A DNA stretch of 64,000 nucleotides from Pseudoalteromonas fuliginea. GTDB taxonomy: Bacteria; Pseudomonadota; Gammaproteobacteria; Enterobacterales; Alteromonadaceae. The stretch covers positions 1 to 64,000 of the forward strand of contig NZ_JJNZ01000065.1 in assembly GCF_000690055.1 (NCBI RefSeq), written 5' to 3'. The notes beneath the pieces were generated by a model. That model was not told the origin of the DNA. It was given only the letters and a program-made list of their open reading frames with translations, and did no database searches. The position numbers were made by a program, and so were the translations under genes. Shown piece by piece: positions 60,520-64,000 of this stretch (positions are counted from its first letter, which is position 1; each line of letters begins with the position of its first letter).

Positions 60520-62661
60520 ATGAAACAAATATTACAAGATATGGCCAAAGGGGGCTCAACTATAGTTGAAGCTCCTGCTCCCCAGGTAACAAAAAATAAT
60601 GTAGTGATAAACACTACAACTACGCTCATATCTGCAGGTACTGAGAGAATGCTCGTTGATTTTGGTAAAGCTAACCTAATTGATAAAGCACGTGCCCAGC
60701 CTGATAAAGTTAAAATGGTGCTTGAAAAAGTACAAACGGATGGTTTGATGACTACAGTTGATGCTGTGAAGTCTAAGCTTGCTCAGCCATTACCGTTGGG
60801 TTACTGCAATGTAGGTGTAGTTGAAAGCGCAGGAATAGGTGCTGAGAGTTTTAAAGCTGGTGACCGAGTTGTATCTAATGGGCCTCATGCTGACGTAGTG
60901 CGAGTTGCAAAAAACTTAGTTGCAAAAATACCGAGTAATGTTTCTGATGAAGAAGCTGCTTTTACAGTTGTTGCAAGTATTGGTCTACAAGGCATACGTT
61001 TAGCGAACCCAACAATGGGTGAGTGTTTTGTTGTTACAGGTGTTGGCCTAATTGGTTTGTTAACAGTTCAAATGCTAAGGGCTCAGGGATGTAGAGTATT
61101 AGCAATTGATTTTGACCAATCAAAGCTTGATTTAGCTAAGCAGTTTGGCGCAGAAATTTGCAACCCCGGTAAAGGTGAAGACCCAGTTGCCGCTGGGATG
61201 ACATTTAGTCGCGGGGTTGGCGTAGATGGTGTAATTATTACAGCCTCAACTAAATCAAACGACCCTGCAACCCAAGCAGCTAGAATGAGTCGTAAACGTG
61301 GCCGTATTATTTTAGTGGGGGTAATTGGCCTTGAACTAAATCGTGCTGACTTTTATGAAAAAGAGCTGACTTTTCAGGTTTCATGTTCTTATGGCCCTGG
61401 CCGTTATGATCCTAGTTACGAAGAGCAAGGTAATGATTACCCACTAGCATTTGTGCGCTGGACTGAGCAGCGTAATTTTGAAGCAATACTTGATATGATG
61501 TCGTGTGGTCAAGTCGATGTTAAGCCATTAATTACACATCGATTTAAATTCGAATACTCAAATGATGCCTATGATTTATTAACAACAGATAAAAGTGCTT
61601 TGGGTATTTTGCTACAGTTTGAATCTGATTCAGTAAGTCGTCATGAAAGAATCATAAATTTAAAAGCAGCACCTGAGTATCAACCCGATGATGCTATAGT
61701 CGGCTTTATTGGTGCTGGCAACTATGCATCACGTATGTTGATCCCTGCCTTTAAAAAAGCGGGAGCGCAACTTCATAGTATTTCAACTTCTGGTGGTATT
61801 AACGGTGTAATTCATGGTGAGAAGGCAGGCTTCAGCGAGGCGACCACTGATACACAGAGTATGATTGAAAATTCAAGCATCAATACTATTGCTATTGTTA
61901 CTCAGCATAATAGCCATGCATATTTTGTTCAACAAGCGCTTAAGGCAGGCAAAAACGTATTTGTAGAAAAACCGTTAGCAATAACTCATGAAGAACTAGC
62001 CGAAGTTAAGACTGCTTATGAGGATGCTATTAAAGCAGAAAAACCACCTAAATTGATGGTTGGTTTTAATCGACGTTTTTCACCTCAAATACAAAAAATG
62101 AAAGCACTATTAGCACCGATTAAAGAGCCTAAATCATTTATTATGACAATGAATGCTGGCAGCATTCCAGCCGATCATTGGACGCAAAATAATAATGTTG
62201 GAGGTGGACGCATTATTGGTGAGGCCTGTCACTTTATCGATTTAATGCGTTACTTAGCTGGTAGTGAAATTGTAAGTGTTCAAGCTCGTAGAATGGGTGA
62301 CACCAACGCAGTTGATATAACAGAAGATAAAGCGGCAATTATTCTTGGCTTTGCTGATGGATCATTTGGAACTATTCATTATTTAGCAAATGGTGCTGCT
62401 AGCTTTCCAAAAGAAAGAATCGAAGTGTTTGCAGCGGGCGGGACATTGCAGTTGGATAACTTTATAAAACTTAAAGGTTTTGGCTGGAAAGGGTTTAAGA
62501 AGCTTAATTTATGGAAACAAGATAAGGGCCAAACAACTTGCTCGGCAGCCTTCATTGATTCTATAAAAAAAGGTACCACAGCACCAATACCGGCTGATGA
62601 GTTATTTGAAGTTGCTAAGATAACCATTGATGTTGCAGAGCAGTTGCGCATACAAAAATGA
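60520..62661 (+). CDS. Bi-domain oxidoreductase (alcohol dehydrogenase-like plus Gfo/Idh/MocA)
   Basis: 713-residue fusion. Residues 1-370 form a medium-chain dehydrogenase-like unit (PLGYCNVGVVESAG, FKAGDRVVSNGPHADVV, GECFVVTGVGLIGLLTVQMLRAQG) without obvious catalytic zinc ligands. Residues about 385-713 are a Gfo/Idh/MocA oxidoreductase (VGFIGAGNYASRMLIPAF, KNVFVEKPLAIT, GGGRIIGEACHFIDLMRYLAG). Such fusions recur next to heparinase-like genes in surface polysaccharide loci; the substrate is unknown. Its stop overlaps the next start (ATGA). Confidence 0.88.
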   Translation: MKQILQDMAKGGSTIVEAPAPQVTKNNVVINTTTTLISAGTERMLVDFGKANLIDKARAQPDKVKMVLEKVQTDGLMTTVDAVKSKLAQPLPLGYCNVGVVESAGIGAESFKAGDRVVSNGPHADVVRVAKNLVAKIPSNVSDEEAAFTVVASIGLQGIRLANPTMGECFVVTGVGLIGLLTVQMLRAQGCRVLAIDFDQSKLDLAKQFGAEICNPGKGEDPVAAGMTFSRGVGVDGVIITASTKSNDPATQAARMSRKRGRIILVGVIGLELNRADFYEKELTFQVSCSYGPGRYDPSYEEQGNDYPLAFVRWTEQRNFEAILDMMSCGQVDVKPLITHRFKFEYSNDAYDLLTTDKSALGILLQFESDSVSRHERIINLKAAPEYQPDDAIVGFIGAGNYASRMLIPAFKKAGAQLHSISTSGGINGVIHGEKAGFSEATTDTQSMIENSSINTIAIVTQHNSHAYFVQQALKAGKNVFVEKPLAITHEELAEVKTAYEDAIKAEKPPKLMVGFNRRFSPQIQKMKALLAPIKEPKSFIMTMNAGSIPADHWTQNNNVGGGRIIGEACHFIDLMRYLAGSEIVSVQARRMGDTNAVDITEDKAAIILGFADGSFGTIHYLANGAASFPKERIEVFAAGGTLQLDNFIKLKGFGWKGFKKLNLWKQDKGQTTCSAAFIDSIKKGTTAPIPADELFEVAKITIDVAEQLRIQK

Positions 62662-64000
62662 ATTTAATCAAAGTTAAAACAGCACTCGGATTAGGTTTAC
62701 CAAACCTAGCCCGAGTGTTTACGTATCAGCTTGGGCTAAAAACAGGGTTTAATAAAGTAAAAAATATTACCTCTGAAATTAAATCAGGTGACTTTTTTAC
62801 TCCATATGTAGGTCCTACAGTTAATAGCCCATGTAATGCTCAGTGGTTTAATAAGCATACTTATTTTGGTGTCGAATCAGGTAGAGCTGAAATTCCCAAT
62901 TGGCATCAAAGCTGTTTAAATAAAGAGTTAACTCCTTGTGACATACCTTGGTATTTAATTGGGGACTTTGATGAGCAGTTAGGTGATATTAAAGGCGTTT
63001 GGGAAGCATCACGCTTTGATTGGGTCGTCAGTTTTGCTCAACAAGTAGCAAGCGGCGATAAAGGCGCTCTTATTAAGTTAAATGTCTGGGTGACCGGCTG
63101 GGTTAAGAGCAATCCTCCCTACAACGGAGTTAATTGGAAGTGTGGACAAGAAGCTTCAATAAGGGTAATGCATTTAGCTCTAGCCGCTTTATTGCTAAAA
63201 CAAACCCAAAATACGACTCCAGCACTATTAAGTTTAATTAAAGCACATTTAAAGAGAATATCGCCTACTGTTATGTACGCGGTTGCTCAAGATAACAATC
63301 ATGGAACTTCTGAAGCTGCGGCGCTTTATATTGGCGGTTCGTGGTTAGTACTAAACGGTGATAATGACGGTGTTAAATGGCAGAAACAGGGTTTAAAGTG
63401 GCTTGAGAATAGATCTAAGAAATTAATTGAAACAGATGGAAGCTTTAGCCAACACTCTGTAAATTACCACCGAGTTATGCTCGATACCTATAGTTTTTCC
63501 GAAGTATGGCGCCAAAAACACAGCCTACCTTCGTTTTCAGAGCCTTTGTATATAAAGTTAAAAGCTGCTACCAATTGGTTATTTTATTTTACAGACTCTA
63601 TATCTGGAGATGCTCCAAATCTTGGTGCTAACGACGGGGCACGCTTAATTCCGCTAACAAGTACTGATTATAGAGACTTTAGGCCGAGTGTTCAGCTTGC
63701 CAGTACATTGTTTTTCAAAAAAGCGGCGTATAATTTTAGTGGTGATTTTAATGTGCCACTTAAGTGGCTAAAATTAGAAAAACCTAACCAATGTATAGCA
63801 AACAAAGTTGCAAAAGACTTTACAGATGGTGGCTATACTTATTTGAGCGCGGCAAACGCTGCGCTTTATTTTAACTACCCCATGTTTAAGTTTAGACCCA
63901 GTCAGAGTGATGCCTTGCACATCGATTTTTGGTTGAATGATCAAAATATATTTCGCGATGGAGGCACATTTAGCTACAATGCTGGGAAAAAATATATTGA
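62658..64000 (+). CDS. Heparinase II/III family protein, truncated by window end
   Basis: ATG 62658 overlaps the previous stop (ATGA); the frame stays open to the end of the window (447 codons). The translation shows an alpha-toroid N-terminal region (WEASRFDWVVSFAQ, DNNHGTSEAAALYIGG, SVNYHRVMLDTYSFSEV) and the start of the heparinase II/III beta-sandwich (QSDALHIDFWLN, RDGGTFSYNAGKKY). Family members are polysaccharide lyases, but in biosynthesis loci such as this one they may edit the nascent polymer or release it. The absence of a signal peptide at the start (MNLIKVKTALGLG) is notable for a lyase. The 3' end lies outside the window. Confidence 0.87.
   Translation, partial: MNLIKVKTALGLGLPNLARVFTYQLGLKTGFNKVKNITSEIKSGDFFTPYVGPTVNSPCNAQWFNKHTYFGVESGRAEIPNWHQSCLNKELTPCDIPWYLIGDFDEQLGDIKGVWEASRFDWVVSFAQQVASGDKGALIKLNVWVTGWVKSNPPYNGVNWKCGQEASIRVMHLALAALLLKQTQNTTPALLSLIKAHLKRISPTVMYAVAQDNNHGTSEAAALYIGGSWLVLNGDNDGVKWQKQGLKWLENRSKKLIETDGSFSQHSVNYHRVMLDTYSFSEVWRQKHSLPSFSEPLYIKLKAATNWLFYFTDSISGDAPNLGANDGARLIPLTSTDYRDFRPSVQLASTLFFKKAAYNFSGDFNVPLKWLKLEKPNQCIANKVAKDFTDGGYTYLSAANAALYFNYPMFKFRPSQSDALHIDFWLNDQNIFRDGGTFSYNAGKKYI

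Overview
The window looks like chromosome of an AT-rich marine gammaproteobacterium, most likely Pseudoalteromonas or a close Alteromonadales relative. This rests on recognisable gammaproteobacterial genes (rsmJ, trmJ, the iscRSUA-hscBA-fdx order, a DUF481 outer-membrane protein, large SLBB exporters). The genus is inferred from general character, not from a search.

Layout. (1) 1-2.1 kb: an orphan response regulator and rsmJ. (2) 2.3-12.8 kb: a fructan/sucrose utilisation locus with a Bacteroidetes-style SusC/SusD pair, a sugar-porter MFS, a GH32 lipoprotein with a domain inserted in the catalytic fold, a CscB/LacY-type permease and a convergent LacI-type regulator. Three copies of the palindrome ACAACGTTGT (two before susC, one inside it) are the likely operators. 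(3) 13.4-19.9 kb: trmJ and the Isc iron-sulphur operon, preceded by three IscR-type boxes, two of which overlap good promoters. (4) 19.9-20.7 kb: six tandem 119-bp units, each a large imperfect inverted repeat, just before a succinate-semialdehyde dehydrogenase gene with a TTG start. (5) 22.7-35.5 kb, minus strand: a tight six-gene unit encoding, in transcription order, a TPR/outer-membrane barrel protein resembling Slam, a FecR-domain protein, a 1864-residue lipoprotein, a metallo-beta-lactamase-fold hydrolase, a CHASE2-nucleotidyl cyclase and a GAF/HD-GYP phosphodiesterase. This is the best candidate here for an undescribed system. The cyclase appears to start at an ATT codon, because a membrane segment is encoded upstream of the first conventional start. 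(6) 36.1-38.3 kb: tRNA-His with a clear promoter, an MscS channel and a DUF481 protein. (7) 38.4 kb to the end: a Wzx/Wzy-type surface polysaccharide locus that runs off the window inside a heparinase-like gene.

How the genes work together. In the fructan locus, the surface GH32 and SusD would bind and cut fructan, SusC would import oligosaccharides using TonB, and the two MFS proteins would carry sugars across the inner membrane. In the polysaccharide locus, WecB/WecC predict UDP-ManNAcA, the TviB/TviC pair predicts UDP-GalNAcA, RmlA/RmlB plus an aminotransferase and a GNAT enzyme predict a dTDP-4-acylamino-4,6-dideoxyhexose, and an AsnB-type amidotransferase predicts a uronamide. A serine acetyltransferase-like gene in this locus is clearly broken. 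In the minus-strand operon the predicted order is export of a surface lipoprotein, periplasmic sensing by FecR and CHASE2, and cytoplasmic nucleotide signalling.
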